This document shows, in pieces, positions 1 to 8,500 of a DNA stretch of 20,852 bases; positions within the stretch are counted from its first letter, which is position 1, and every line of letters starts with the position of its first letter. This DNA is from CAYPIE01 sp964410665. GTDB lineage: Bacteria; Planctomycetota; Planctomycetia; Gemmatales; Gemmataceae. Position numbers and translations under genes: made by a program. Below the pieces are notes generated by a model that saw only the letters and a program-made list of their open reading frames with translations, was not told the origin of the DNA and ran no database searches. The stretch is from NCBI GenBank assembly GCA_964410665.1, contig CAYPIE010000096.1, positions 1-20,852 of the forward strand, in the 5' to 3' direction.

Positions 1-1242
1 GGAGCACCCGAAGGCATGACGAAGGAAGAACCCACACTCTCCAGCCTGCTCAAGAACCACGGCTACTTGACCGGCCAGTTCGGCAAGAACCACCTCGGCG
101 ACCTCGATGAGATGTTGCCGACCAACCACGGCTTCGACGAGTTCTACGGTAACCTGTACCACCTCAACGCCGAGGAAGAGCCCGAGTACCGGGACTACCC
201 GAAGAACCCCGAATTTAAGGAGCGGTTCGGGCCCCGCGGCGTCATCAAGTCGAGTGCCGACGGCAACATCACGGACACCGGCCCGCTCACCAAGAAGCGG
301 ATGGAAACCATCGACGACGACGTGACCGCCGCCGCACTCGACTTTATGGACCGTGCCCACAAGGCGGACAAACCGTTCTTCGTCTGGTGGAACTCCACCC
401 GCATGCACATCTTCACCCACCTGAAGGAAGAATCCGACGGGAAGACCGGCCTGGGCATCTACCCGGACGGCATGGTGGAGCACGACGGCCACGTCGGCCA
501 GTTGCTCGACAAGTTGGACGAACTCGGCGTCGCCGACAACACGATCGTCATGTACTCCACCGACAACGGGGCGGAAACATTCTCCTGGCCGGACGGTGGC
601 ACCACCCCGTTCCGCGGGGAAAAGAACACCCAGTGGGAGGGCGGTTATCGGGTTCCCTGTCTGATGCGATGGCCGGGCGTCATCAAGCCGGGCACGAAGA
701 TCAACCACGTTGGCGCCCACGAGGACATGCTGACCACCATCATGGCCGCGGTCGGGGAAGCGGACATCAAGGAGAAGCTGATGAAAGGCGGCTATGAGGC
801 GATCGGCCGCGCGTACAAGGTGCACCTCGACGGGTACAACCTGCTGCCGTACCTGAAGGGCGAGACCAAAGAGTGGCCGCGCAAGGAGTTCATCTACTGG
901 ACCGACGACGGCAGCGTTGCGGCACTGCGGTACCAGAAGTTCAAGATCACCTTCCTCATGCAGAACCACCACGGCCTCGAGGTTTGGCAGAGGCCCTTCG
1001 AGAAGCTCCGGGCTCCGATGCTCGCCGATCTCCGGGCCGATCCGTTCGAACGGGCCGATATGGATCACGCCATGGGGCTACAACGCTGGTTCGTCGAGCA
1101 CATGTGGATGATGGCACCCGCCTCCGCTTACGTCGGCAAGTGGCTGCAGAGCTTCAAGGAGTTCCCGCCCCGGCAGAAGCCGGGGTCGTTCAACCTGGAC
1201 AACGTCATGGAGGAACTCACCACCCGGCCGGGCAACCAGTAA
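1..1242 (+). CDS. Sulfatase of the C-T-A-G-R type, 5'-truncated by window edge (E1)
   Basis: This is the C-terminal 413 residues of a type I sulfatase (alkaline-phosphatase superfamily), which hydrolyses sulfate esters with a formylglycine nucleophile. The reading frame is open to the first base, and an ATG at 16 has no ribosome site, so the true start and the formylglycine motif lie upstream of the window. Seen, numbering visible residues: GKNHLGD with Lys29 and His31; S-T-R-M-H with His136; the metal-binding D-N-G at Asp188/Asn189; and GGTTPFRGEKN with Lys208. These match the conserved active-site positions of the family. It aligns closely with the first half of the chimera at 5519 (GKNHLGD, NHGFDEFYGNLYHL) and with the relic immediately downstream. 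There is no extra C-terminal beta-sandwich domain. A 12-bp hairpin follows the stop. Exact substrate cannot be read from sequence; the periplasmic or extracellular location is inferred from the family. Confidence 0.93.
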   Translation, partial: GAPEGMTKEEPTLSSLLKNHGYLTGQFGKNHLGDLDEMLPTNHGFDEFYGNLYHLNAEEEPEYRDYPKNPEFKERFGPRGVIKSSADGNITDTGPLTKKRMETIDDDVTAAALDFMDRAHKADKPFFVWWNSTRMHIFTHLKEESDGKTGLGIYPDGMVEHDGHVGQLLDKLDELGVADNTIVMYSTDNGAETFSWPDGGTTPFRGEKNTQWEGGYRVPCLMRWPGVIKPGTKINHVGAHEDMLTTIMAAVGEADIKEKLMKGGYEAIGRAYKVHLDGYNLLPYLKGETKEWPRKEFIYWTDDGSVAALRYQKFKITFLMQNHHGLEVWQRPFEKLRAPMLADLRADPFERADMDHAMGLQRWFVEHMWMMAPASAYVGKWLQSFKEFPPRQKPGSFNLDNVMEELTTRPGNQ

Positions 1243-1255
1243 GGTCGCAACCCGT

Positions 1256-1284
1256 CGGACTCCACGGCGTTCCCGTGGAGTCCG
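1256..1284 (+). terminator. Terminator-like hairpin after E1
   Basis: A perfect 12-bp stem (1256-1267 with 1273-1284) encloses a 5-nt loop, 14 nt after the E1 stop codon. No T-tract follows, so it could be a weak terminator or a 3'-end stabilising structure. Confidence 0.5.
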
Positions 1285-1304
1285 TCGAACAAGTAGAGGT
1301 TGTG

Positions 1305-1609
1305 CCGCGAGGCGTCATCGATTCCTTCCCCGGCGGCAAGAGCGAGGACACCGACCCGGTCACCCGCAAGCGCATGGAGACCAACGACGATCAGGTCATC
1401 GCCGCACTCGACTTCATCGACCGCACAAACAACTACCAGTACTCAGCTACGGCCGCTCGTGGATGGAGCACATGTTCGCCATCGCCCCGGCCTACCTCGC
1501 CAAGTGGCTCGGGAGCTTCCGCGAATTCCCGCCCCGGCAAAAGCCCGGCAGCTTCAACCTCGACCCGGTCATGGAAGCCGTCATGAGCCAACCCGGCGGC
1601 ACCAAGTAA
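1305..1609 (+). pseudogene. Sulfatase relic with large internal deletion (E2)
   Basis: This is a broken paralogue of E1. The first segment (about 1305-1425) reads PRGVIDSFPGGKSEDTD followed by TRKRMETNDDQ and ALDFIDR, matching the middle of E1 (PRGVIKSS, KKRMETIDDD, ALDFMDR). After about 1445 the homology continues in a different frame with SYGRSWMEHM, APAYLAKWL and EFPPRQKPGSFNLD, ending at TAA 1607-1609; this matches the last ~55 residues of E1 (RWFVEHMW, EFPPRQKPGSFNLD). Roughly 700 bp present in E1 between these points are missing, with a frameshift at the join. There is no start codon, signal peptide, formylglycine motif or D-N-G motif, so it cannot encode a sulfatase. The two segments being recognisable homologues is seen; the deletion history is inferred. 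Confidence 0.88.
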
Positions 1610-1621
1610 TCGTAGCCCAGC

Positions 1622-1645
1622 GCCCGAGGGGCCTCCCCCTCGGGC
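1622..1645 (+). terminator. Terminator-like hairpin after E2 relic
   Basis: A perfect 10-bp GC-rich stem (1622-1631 with 1636-1645) and 4-nt loop lie 12 nt after the relic's stop codon. No T-tract follows. It was probably inherited with the 3' end of the ancestral sulfatase gene. Confidence 0.5.
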
Positions 1646-1650
1646 CGAAG

Positions 1651-1678
1651 TCAACAAGTCTGGCCAATATGGGATAAT
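1651..1678 (+). promoter_or_regulatory. Possible promoter ahead of the membrane protein gene
   Basis: TCAACA (1651-1656) and GATAAT (1673-1678) are separated by 16 nt, resembling -35/-10 elements. They lie about 100 nt upstream of the gene at 1782, just after a terminator-like hairpin. This is a consensus match only; planctomycete promoters are poorly defined. Confidence 0.2.
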
Positions 1679-1781
1679 TCCTGAATCTCCTGATAGCCGA
1701 CAGGCCTGTTCCTGCTTAAAACGACTTGCATCCGGAAATGCGGATTTTAGCGGATGTGGTTCTATCACCAGGAGTGGCCCT

Positions 1782-2315
1782 ATGTCGACCGGCAATCAGT
1801 ATGAATTTACCGAAGAGCAAAACAAAGATTTCGCCGACCTGGCCGGCAAGATGCGGTTCGTCGGCTTTTTCTCCGTCGCCTTCGGCATCTTGGCACTGTT
1901 GATCTGCCTGTTCACGGTGCTGTTCATGTTCCGCGACCGCCTCCCAAGCGGCTTCCGCGAGAAAGCTGGGGAGTACCTCGAGAAGGTTAAGGAAGAAATC
2001 CCCGAGGACCTCCGGGCCGAGGCGTCTGAATACGAGCTTGACAAGATTCCCAGCAGCAACAATTTTCTCACCGGGATTGCCATCTTCACCGGGCTCACCG
2101 GGCTGATCTTTCTCCTGCAGGGGACCTGGACGCGTTCTTCGGCGACTTCCTTCCAGAAAATCGTCGATACCCGGGGACAGGATATCCAGAACCTGATGAA
2201 CTCAGTCGGCTCCTTACGTAACATGTACGGGCAAATCTACTTCTTGCTCATGTTAGCCCTGTTGGCAGGGTTAGTCGCCGTCGGGTTGGCCATCTATCGC
2301 TACTTCGGTAACTGA
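1782..2315 (+). CDS. Hypothetical three-helix membrane protein
   Basis: A 177-residue protein not recognised as a named family. The ATG at 1782 is chosen because AGGAG (1770-1774) lies 7 nt upstream. Seen: three hydrophobic segments at about residues 26-49, 94-113 and 151-172. A charged loop between the first two (about 50-93, rich in Glu/Lys/Arg) looks helical. A polar stretch between the second and third (about 114-150) includes FQKIVDTRGQDIQNLMNSVG, which could form an amphipathic or coiled helix. Small residues in the last helix (LLAGLVAVGLA) suit helix packing. It sits between the sulfatase relic and a small DUF2780-like gene on the same strand, 157 nt upstream of that gene. Nothing links it to sulfatase chemistry. 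It may be a planctomycete-specific inner-membrane protein. Confidence 0.85.
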   Translation: MSTGNQYEFTEEQNKDFADLAGKMRFVGFFSVAFGILALLICLFTVLFMFRDRLPSGFREKAGEYLEKVKEEIPEDLRAEASEYELDKIPSSNNFLTGIAIFTGLTGLIFLLQGTWTRSSATSFQKIVDTRGQDIQNLMNSVGSLRNMYGQIYFLLMLALLAGLVAVGLAIYRYFGN

Positions 2316-2345
2316 GGCACTGACCCGAGCGTCCTATCGCTGCAC

Positions 2346-2369
2346 CGTCCCGGACCATTCCCCGGGACG
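2346..2369 (+). terminator. Hairpin between the two small genes
   Basis: An 8-bp perfect stem (2346-2353 with 2362-2369) and 8-nt loop lie 30 nt after the membrane protein stop. There is no T-run. It could be a weak terminator, so it is uncertain whether the two small genes are co-transcribed. Confidence 0.4.
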
Positions 2370-2472
2370 AATCCCGTCATCAGATATGATTCCATTGATT
2401 TTATTAAGGATCCGCCTTCGGTCCGTACTCGCGTACTGGACCCTGCTCGATTCATTTTCCCAGGAGTCTCGA

Positions 2473-2886
2473 ATGTCTGAACTACTCAACGATCTTGCCA
2501 GCAAAGCAGGCGTCTCACCCGAACAAGCCCAGCGTGGCTTGGGCGCCCTGCTCTCCTTCATCAAAGAGAAGTTGCCCCAAGACGACGCAGCCAAGGTCGA
2601 AGCCGAGGTCCCGAACAGTAACGAAGCAGTATCGGCCTTCGAAGCCAACAAGACCGAACCGGATACCGGCTTGCTCGGCTCCATCGGCGGCTTAGTTGGC
2701 AAGGTCTTCGGCGGCGACAGCAGCGTTTCCGAGATCTCCAAGCGGTTCAGTCAGGCCGGCTTTTCGGTTGAACAACTGCAGAAGTTTATCCCCCAACTGA
2801 TCGAGTGGCTGAAAAACCACGTCCCCGCCGACTTGCTCCAGAAGATCAAAGACAAGATCCCTGGAATGCTGGGTGAGCAGAAGTAA
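2473..2886 (+). CDS. Small DUF2780-like helical protein
   Basis: A 137-residue protein without signal peptide or membrane segments. The ATG at 2473 is preferred because AGGAG (2462-2466) lies 6 nt upstream. An in-frame ATG at 2386 would add 29 residues but has no ribosome site. The sequence has two similar-looking helical halves: residues about 1-55 (SKAGVSPEQAQRGLGALLSF, then a VPNSNEAV turn) and about 84-133 (SEISKRFSQAGFSVEQLQKF, then VPADLLQKIKDKIPG). They are joined by a Gly-rich stretch (GLLGSIGGLVGKVFGG, 66-81). This 'GVSPEQA..GLGALL' pattern resembles DUF2780 (VcgC/VcgE) and related DUF2267-type helical proteins of unknown function. The family call is from memory of motif patterns. 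It lies 123 nt upstream of sulfatase A1 with no functional link visible. Confidence 0.8.
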   Translation: MSELLNDLASKAGVSPEQAQRGLGALLSFIKEKLPQDDAAKVEAEVPNSNEAVSAFEANKTEPDTGLLGSIGGLVGKVFGGDSSVSEISKRFSQAGFSVEQLQKFIPQLIEWLKNHVPADLLQKIKDKIPGMLGEQK

Positions 2887-3009
2887 GCGGTCCGCACCGG
2901 TGGGTGAATTGGGGTCCGTCAAACTTGCTCCGACGTCCACACCCGAACATCATCACACCGGTAGGCAAACCGATGACCCACCGTCCTCACGTTCTCGGAG
3001 ATAGACTGC

Positions 3010-5400
3010 ATGCGTTTGCGATCCCTAATCCTCGCCGGTGTACTTGCCCTCTGTGGTGCCGTCGGCTACCTCGCCGCGGCCGGCAAGCTGAACGGCTCGT
3101 CGGACCAGGACAGCAAAGCCCAGCCCACCCCCGCCAAGGGGTCCCAACTACCTAAGCCCGACCCTAGGTTCCAGGGCGAGATCGGTCAGACCTACAAAGA
3201 CTCGAAGCCGGACTACCCGCAGCCGCTGAAGGCACCGGAAAAAAGTCCGAACGTCCTCATCATTCTGCTCGACGATGTCGGCTTCGGCATGTGCAGTACC
3301 TTCGGCGGCCCGGTCCCGACGCCGAACATGCAGAAACTCGCCGACAACGGGTTGTCGTACACCCGGTTCCACACCACCGCCCTGTGCAGCCCGACCCGCG
3401 GCGCTCTACTCGCCGGCCGCAACCATCACAGCATCGGCACCGGCGTCATCATCGAGATGGGCACCGGCTACCCCGGGTACACCGGGATTATCCCGAGGAG
3501 CACCGCCCTGGTGTCGCAGGTCCTCCGCGACAACGGCTACGCGACCAGCATGTTCGGTAAGTGGCACAACACACCCGAGCCGGACATCAGCCCCGCTGGC
3601 CCGTTTGACCGCTGGCCAACCGGCCTCGGCTTCGACTACTTCTACGGCTTCAACCAGGGTGAGACGCACCAGTACTACCCCACACTGTACCGGAACACCG
3701 TCCATGTCGACCCGCCGAAGACGCCGGAGCAAGGCTACCACTTCACCACCGACATGACCGACGAGACCATCGCCTGGGTCCGAAATGTTCGGGCAGCCGA
3801 CCGCGACAAGCCGTGGTTCTGCTACTACAGCACCGGTGCCGTCCATGCCCCGCACCACGCACCAGAGGAGTGGCGGAACAAGTTCAAGGGCAAGTTCGAC
3901 GCTGGCTGGGACAAGCAGCGCGAGCTCACCCACGCCCAGCAACTCGAGATGGGCATCATCCCCAAGGGTACTCAGCTCACCCCGCGGCCGAAGGAGATCC
4001 CCGCCTGGGACAACGTCCCGGACAAGGCGAAGATCGTGTACAAGCGACTGATGGAGAACTACGCCGGGTTCATGGCCCACACCGACCACGAGGTCGGCCG
4101 GCTCATCGACAGCCTGGAAACCTCGGGCGAGTTGGACAACACGCTGGTGTTCTACATCGTCGGCGACAACGGTGCGAGCGCGGAGGGCGGCCTGGAAGGC
4201 ACCTTCAGCGAACTTGCCAGCCTACTCGGGATCCAGCTCGGGCTGGACAGCACCATCAACCGGCTGGACGAGATCGGCGGGCCGACCAGCGAGCCACACG
4301 TCCCGGTCGGCTGGGCGTGGGCCATGGACGCCCCGTTCCAGTGGACCAAGCAGGTCGCCAGCCACTTCGGCGGCACCCGAAACCCGATGATCGTCCACTG
4401 GCCGGAAGGGATCAAGGCAAAGGGGGAGGTACGGACCCAGTTCCACCACGTCATCGACGTCGTTCCCACCGTCCTGGAGGTGTGCAAAATCCCCGAGCCG
4501 AAGGAGGTCAACGGCATCCCTCAGAAACCGATCGAAGGCGTCAGCATGGTCTACTCCTTCGACGACCAGGACGCCGACGACCAGCGGACCACGCAGTACT
4601 TTGAGATGTTCTGCAACCGGGCCATCTACCACGGTGGGTGGATGGCGTGCAGCCACTTCGGCACCCCGTGGGACACTGCCAGCCGCTACGGGGATTTCAC
4701 CAAGGCACCGTGGGAGCTTTATCACATCGAAGAGGACTTCAGCCAGGCGAACGACCTGGCCGGGAGGCACCCCGAGAAGCTGAAGGAACTTCAGGCCAAG
4801 TTCCTGGAAGAAGCCAAGAAGTACAACGTCCTGCCTCTGGATCCACGGTTCAGTGAACGGTTCGACCCCAAGCTCCGCGTCAGCGGCACCCCACCGACTT
4901 CGTGGACTTACTACGGCAATGATGTCTGGTTACCCGAACCGATCGGCCCACAACTCTTCACCCGCGGCCACACCATCACGGCCACGCTCGAGGTACCGGA
5001 GGGCGGAGCCGAAGGCGTCGTCACCTGTGCCGGGTCATTCTCCGCCGGCTGGACCCTGTACATCAAGGATGGCAGGCCGCACTTCCGCTACCAGTGCTTC
5101 GAGGCCGCGGACGTGGACATCCCCGGTACGGTTGGGATCCCGGAGGGAAAGGTCGAGCTAAAGACGGAGTTCACTCCGGAGGCGGGTTCCAAGCTCGGAG
5201 CCGGCACACTCGAGCTCTTCGTCAACGGCCAGCCAGCCGGCAAAGGGAAACTGAAGCGTTCCCTGGTCCGACACGGTTTGGAGCCGTTCGAGGTCGGCCG
5301 CGACTCGATCACGCCGATCGACCCGGCCTACAAGGACAAGGGCACCTTCGAGTTCACCGGCACGATCCGCAAGGTGAAGTTCGAACTGAGCAAGAACTAA
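3010..5400 (+). CDS. Secreted AtsA-like sulfatase with C-terminal beta-sandwich (A1)
   Basis: A 796-residue type I sulfatase. The ATG at 3010 follows GGAG (2997-3000) by 9 nt. Residues 1-25 form an N-terminal export signal or anchor ending in GYLAAAGKL. Catalytic residues seen: metal ligands Asp88/Asp89 in DDVGFG; the formylglycine motif CSPTR at Cys126-Arg130; GKWHN with Lys184 and His186; AVHAPHH; D-N-G at Asp386/Asn387; and Lys447 in WTKQ. These correspond to the active-site set of Pseudomonas arylsulfatase AtsA, so the enzyme should be competent if a formylglycine-generating enzyme is present; none is encoded in the window. Residues about 650-796 form a beta-rich domain (GHTITATLEVPEGGAEG, WTLYIKDG, LELFVNGQPAGKGKL) resembling a concanavalin/LamG-like sandwich, perhaps glycan binding. 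Far longer than AtsA (~535 residues) because of this addition. Close paralogue of A2 at 8819. Substrate unknown. Confidence 0.95.
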   Translation: MRLRSLILAGVLALCGAVGYLAAAGKLNGSSDQDSKAQPTPAKGSQLPKPDPRFQGEIGQTYKDSKPDYPQPLKAPEKSPNVLIILLDDVGFGMCSTFGGPVPTPNMQKLADNGLSYTRFHTTALCSPTRGALLAGRNHHSIGTGVIIEMGTGYPGYTGIIPRSTALVSQVLRDNGYATSMFGKWHNTPEPDISPAGPFDRWPTGLGFDYFYGFNQGETHQYYPTLYRNTVHVDPPKTPEQGYHFTTDMTDETIAWVRNVRAADRDKPWFCYYSTGAVHAPHHAPEEWRNKFKGKFDAGWDKQRELTHAQQLEMGIIPKGTQLTPRPKEIPAWDNVPDKAKIVYKRLMENYAGFMAHTDHEVGRLIDSLETSGELDNTLVFYIVGDNGASAEGGLEGTFSELASLLGIQLGLDSTINRLDEIGGPTSEPHVPVGWAWAMDAPFQWTKQVASHFGGTRNPMIVHWPEGIKAKGEVRTQFHHVIDVVPTVLEVCKIPEPKEVNGIPQKPIEGVSMVYSFDDQDADDQRTTQYFEMFCNRAIYHGGWMACSHFGTPWDTASRYGDFTKAPWELYHIEEDFSQANDLAGRHPEKLKELQAKFLEEAKKYNVLPLDPRFSERFDPKLRVSGTPPTSWTYYGNDVWLPEPIGPQLFTRGHTITATLEVPEGGAEGVVTCAGSFSAGWTLYIKDGRPHFRYQCFEAADVDIPGTVGIPEGKVELKTEFTPEAGSKLGAGTLELFVNGQPAGKGKLKRSLVRHGLEPFEVGRDSITPIDPAYKDKGTFEFTGTIRKVKFELSKN

Positions 5401-5419
5401 CCACGTTGCCAATCCAACC

Positions 5420-5438
5420 GGCCCGCCAGGAGCGGGCC
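5420..5438 (+). terminator. Short hairpin after A1
   Basis: A 7-bp perfect GC stem (5420-5426 with 5432-5438) and 5-nt loop lie 20 nt after the A1 stop, inside the DUF3604 micro-relic. No T-run follows. It may act as a terminator for A1 or be incidental. Confidence 0.3.
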
Positions 5439-5461
5439 TACACCTAGCCCATCTGGTACAC
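5426..5461 (+). repeat. 36-bp direct repeat, copy 1
   Basis: Thirty-five of 36 bases match copy 2 at 18210-18245. The repeat corresponds to the QERAYT-PIWYT coding stretch of a DUF3604 gene. Identity drops sharply on both sides. Confidence 0.9.
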
Positions 5462-5518
5462 TCCTTCGACCCAGAACTAATCGAAACCAACGAATTCCAG
5501 CACTATCCGGAGTAAGTC

Positions 5519-8500
5519 GTGCTGAACAATTCTAAAATCCCAGGCATGGCTTTGATCGGCCTGGGAATGCTACTCGGCTACGCCGCGGCGTCTGAGAAGC
5601 TCCCACTGTCCTCTTGGGCACAAGGAGTTGATCGAGCGTCACCAGCCGTGTCGAACCAGCCGTCCCCGTGCCCGGAGAGACAGGCGGGCTGTCAAGGCCT
5701 CGTCACGGGAGAGTTGTTCGCCCTGGCCCAGCATAACGAGGAGGTTGCTGCCAGGGTTGAGTCGGCCGACGAGAAGCCGAACATCCTCGTTATCTGGGGC
5801 GACGATATCGGCTACTGGAACCTGTCATACAACAACGACGGGATGATGGGCTACAAGACCCCGAACATCGACCGACTCGCCGCCGAGGGAATGCGCTTCA
5901 CCGACTATTACGGGGAGCAGTCCTACACGGCCGGCCGTGCCGCATTCATCCTCGGCCAGCACCCGCTCCGGACGGGTCTGACAAAGGTCGGCATGCCCGG
6001 TGCGAAGGAAGGGATCAGCACCAAAGACCCGACACTCGCCGCGATTCTGAAGCCGCACGGTTACATGACCGGCCAATTCGGGAAAAACCACCTCGGCGAC
6101 CCCGACGAGCACCTTCCCACCAACCACGGGTTCGACGAGTTCTACGGCAACCTTTACCACCTCACCGCCGAAGAAGAGCCCGAGCACGAGGACTACCCCA
6201 AGGACCCGGCGTTTCGCAAAGAGTTCGGCCCGCGCGGCGTGATCAAATCGTTCGCCGGGGGGAAAAGCGAAGACACCGACCAGTTTAACCGACTGCTCGC
6301 GGAAGACTCTACCCCCGACAAGAAATCACCTGGTTCCGTGTTGCCCTTCCCGCCGACGCCTTCCGGCAGTAAGGCGGCCCGCACCATGCAAGGGTCCACT
6401 TACAAGCCGGCCCCGACGCCGCGCCGACTGCCCAAGGACGCCCCGAACATTCTTATCGTGTTGATCGACGACTCCGGCCCGGCGCTGCCGGACACTTACG
6501 GCGGGGACGTCCACACGCCGACACTGAGCCGGGTCGCCCGGTCCGGACTCTCCTTCAACCGGTTCCACACCACGGCCATGTGCTCGCCGACCCGGGCGGC
6601 CCTGCTCACCGGCCGCAACCACCACCGCGTCGGGGCCGGCGTCATTGCTTCGTTGGGCAACGACTGGGACGGCTACACCGGCATGTGGCCGGCCACCTCC
6701 GCCTCACTCGCCCGGGTGCTCGGCTGTTACGGGTATGCTTCGTCCGCGTTCGGGAAATGGCACAACACTCCGCACAACGAAACCTCTCGCGCCGGCCCGT
6801 TCGACCGCTGGCCGACCGGACGGTTGGTCGGCTTCGACTATTTCTACGGCTTCCTCGCCGGCGAAACCTCCCAGTGGGAGCCCGCCTTGGTCGAGAATTT
6901 CAACCGGTTGAGCCCGTCCCACGAGGAAGGCAAGCACCTGTCCGAGGACCTGGCCGACAAGGCGGTCACCTGGATGCGCCGGCACCGGGCTCTGAAGCCC
7001 GATCAGCCGTTCTTGATGTATTGGGCACCGGGCGCGGTCCACGGTCCGCACCACGTCGCCAAGAAGTGGGCCGACAAGTACAAGGGCAAGTTCGACGACG
7101 GCTGGGACGCGATGCGGGAGCGAGTCTTTGCCCGCCAGAAGAAACTCGGCTACGTCCCGGAGAATACGACACTCACGCCGCGCCCGGAATTCCTCGACGC
7201 TTGGGACGACATCCCCGAAAAGGAGAAGCCGTTCCAGCGCCGCCTCATGGAAGTGTTCGCGGGCTACTGCGAACACACCGACGCCCAGGTCGGCAAGTTG
7301 GTGGACGAACTGGAACGCCTTGAGATCCGTGACAACACTCTCATCTTCTACATCTGGGGCGACAACGGTTCGAGCGCCGAGGGCCAGAAAGGCACCATCA
7401 GCGAGTTCCTGGCCCAGAGCGGGACCGCCACGAAGATCCAGGACCACATCCGCGTCGTCAAGGAACTCGGCGGGCTCGACCAGCTCGGGGGGCCGTTGTT
7501 CGATAACATGTACCACGCCGGTTGGGCCTGGGCCGGCAGCACCCCGTTCAAATCAACGAAACTGGTGGCCGCCCACTTCGGGGGCACCCGAAACCCGCTC
7601 GCGGTCTCCTGGCCGAAGGGGATCAAACCCGACGACAAGCTCCGCACCCAGTTCCACCACGTCAACGACGTCGTGCCCACCGTGTACGAACTCCTCGGCA
7701 TCACCGCGCCCGAGATCGTCGACGGGGTTACCCAGGACCCGATCGACGGCACGAGCATGGCCTACGCGTTTCGGTCGGCCGATGCGCCGGGCCGCAAGAA
7801 AACCCAGTACTTCGAGATCATGGGCAGTCGGGCGATTTACCACAACGGCTACATGGCCTCGGCGTTCGGGCCGCGCGTCCCCTGGAAACCGGGGCTTGAC
7901 CCGAAGATCTTCGAATGGACGCCGGACGACGACACGTGGGAGTTGTACGACCTCCGCGAAGACTTCTCGCAGGCCCACGACTTGGCCGAGAAGCAACCGG
8001 AGAAACTGGCCGAGATGCGAAAACTATTCCTGGCCGAGGCCGAATCCAACAAGGCGTTCCCGATCGGGGGCGGCCTTTGGATCGGGCTACACCCGGAGTA
8101 CACCCAGCAGAACCCCGCGACGGAGTTCCACTACAATTCGGACGTCATCGAGGTCCCCGAGGCGTCGGCCCCGAAGCTCGGCCTGCGGAGTAGTTTGGTC
8201 ACGATCGACGCGGAATTGAAGAAGGACACCTCGGGCGTGCTCTACTCGCTCGGCGGGTTCTCCGGCGGCATCGCCGCCTGGGTCAAGGACGGGAAGGTGA
8301 CCTTCGAATACAACCTGTACGAGATCGAACGGACTCGGGTCACGACCTCCGGCGAACTGCCGACGGGCCGTGCGAAAATCGAGATCGAGTCGCGGACGAA
8401 ACCCGGGGTGCGGAACGGCCCGATGGAGGTCACGATCCGCGTCAACGGGGAACCGATGGCGAAAGGGCGCGTGCCCCGAACAACGGGTTACGCCCTGAGC

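Larger units (their letters stand above)
5418..5465 (+). pseudogene. Micro-relic of a DUF3604 C-terminus
   Basis: In the gap after A1, the frame starting at 5418 reads P-A-R-QERAYT, then TAG (5445-5447), then PIWYTP. QERAYTSPIWYTP is a hallmark ending of DUF3604 proteins. The segment 5426-5461 matches 18210-18245 at 35 of 36 bases, and the single difference turns TCG (Ser) into TAG. Only about 16 codons remain, so recognition depends on the match to the longer relic at 18038-18255. Confidence 0.7.

Noticed and set aside
873..1586. Plus-strand frame of 237 codons running from inside E1 into the E2 relic
   Set aside because: Before 1242 it is out of frame with the real E1 gene; only the part after 1305 is homologous to sulfatase and it is reported as the relic.
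1730..1750. Small hairpin followed by TTTTA upstream of the membrane protein gene considered as a terminator
   Set aside because: Only a 5-bp stem; too weak to support.
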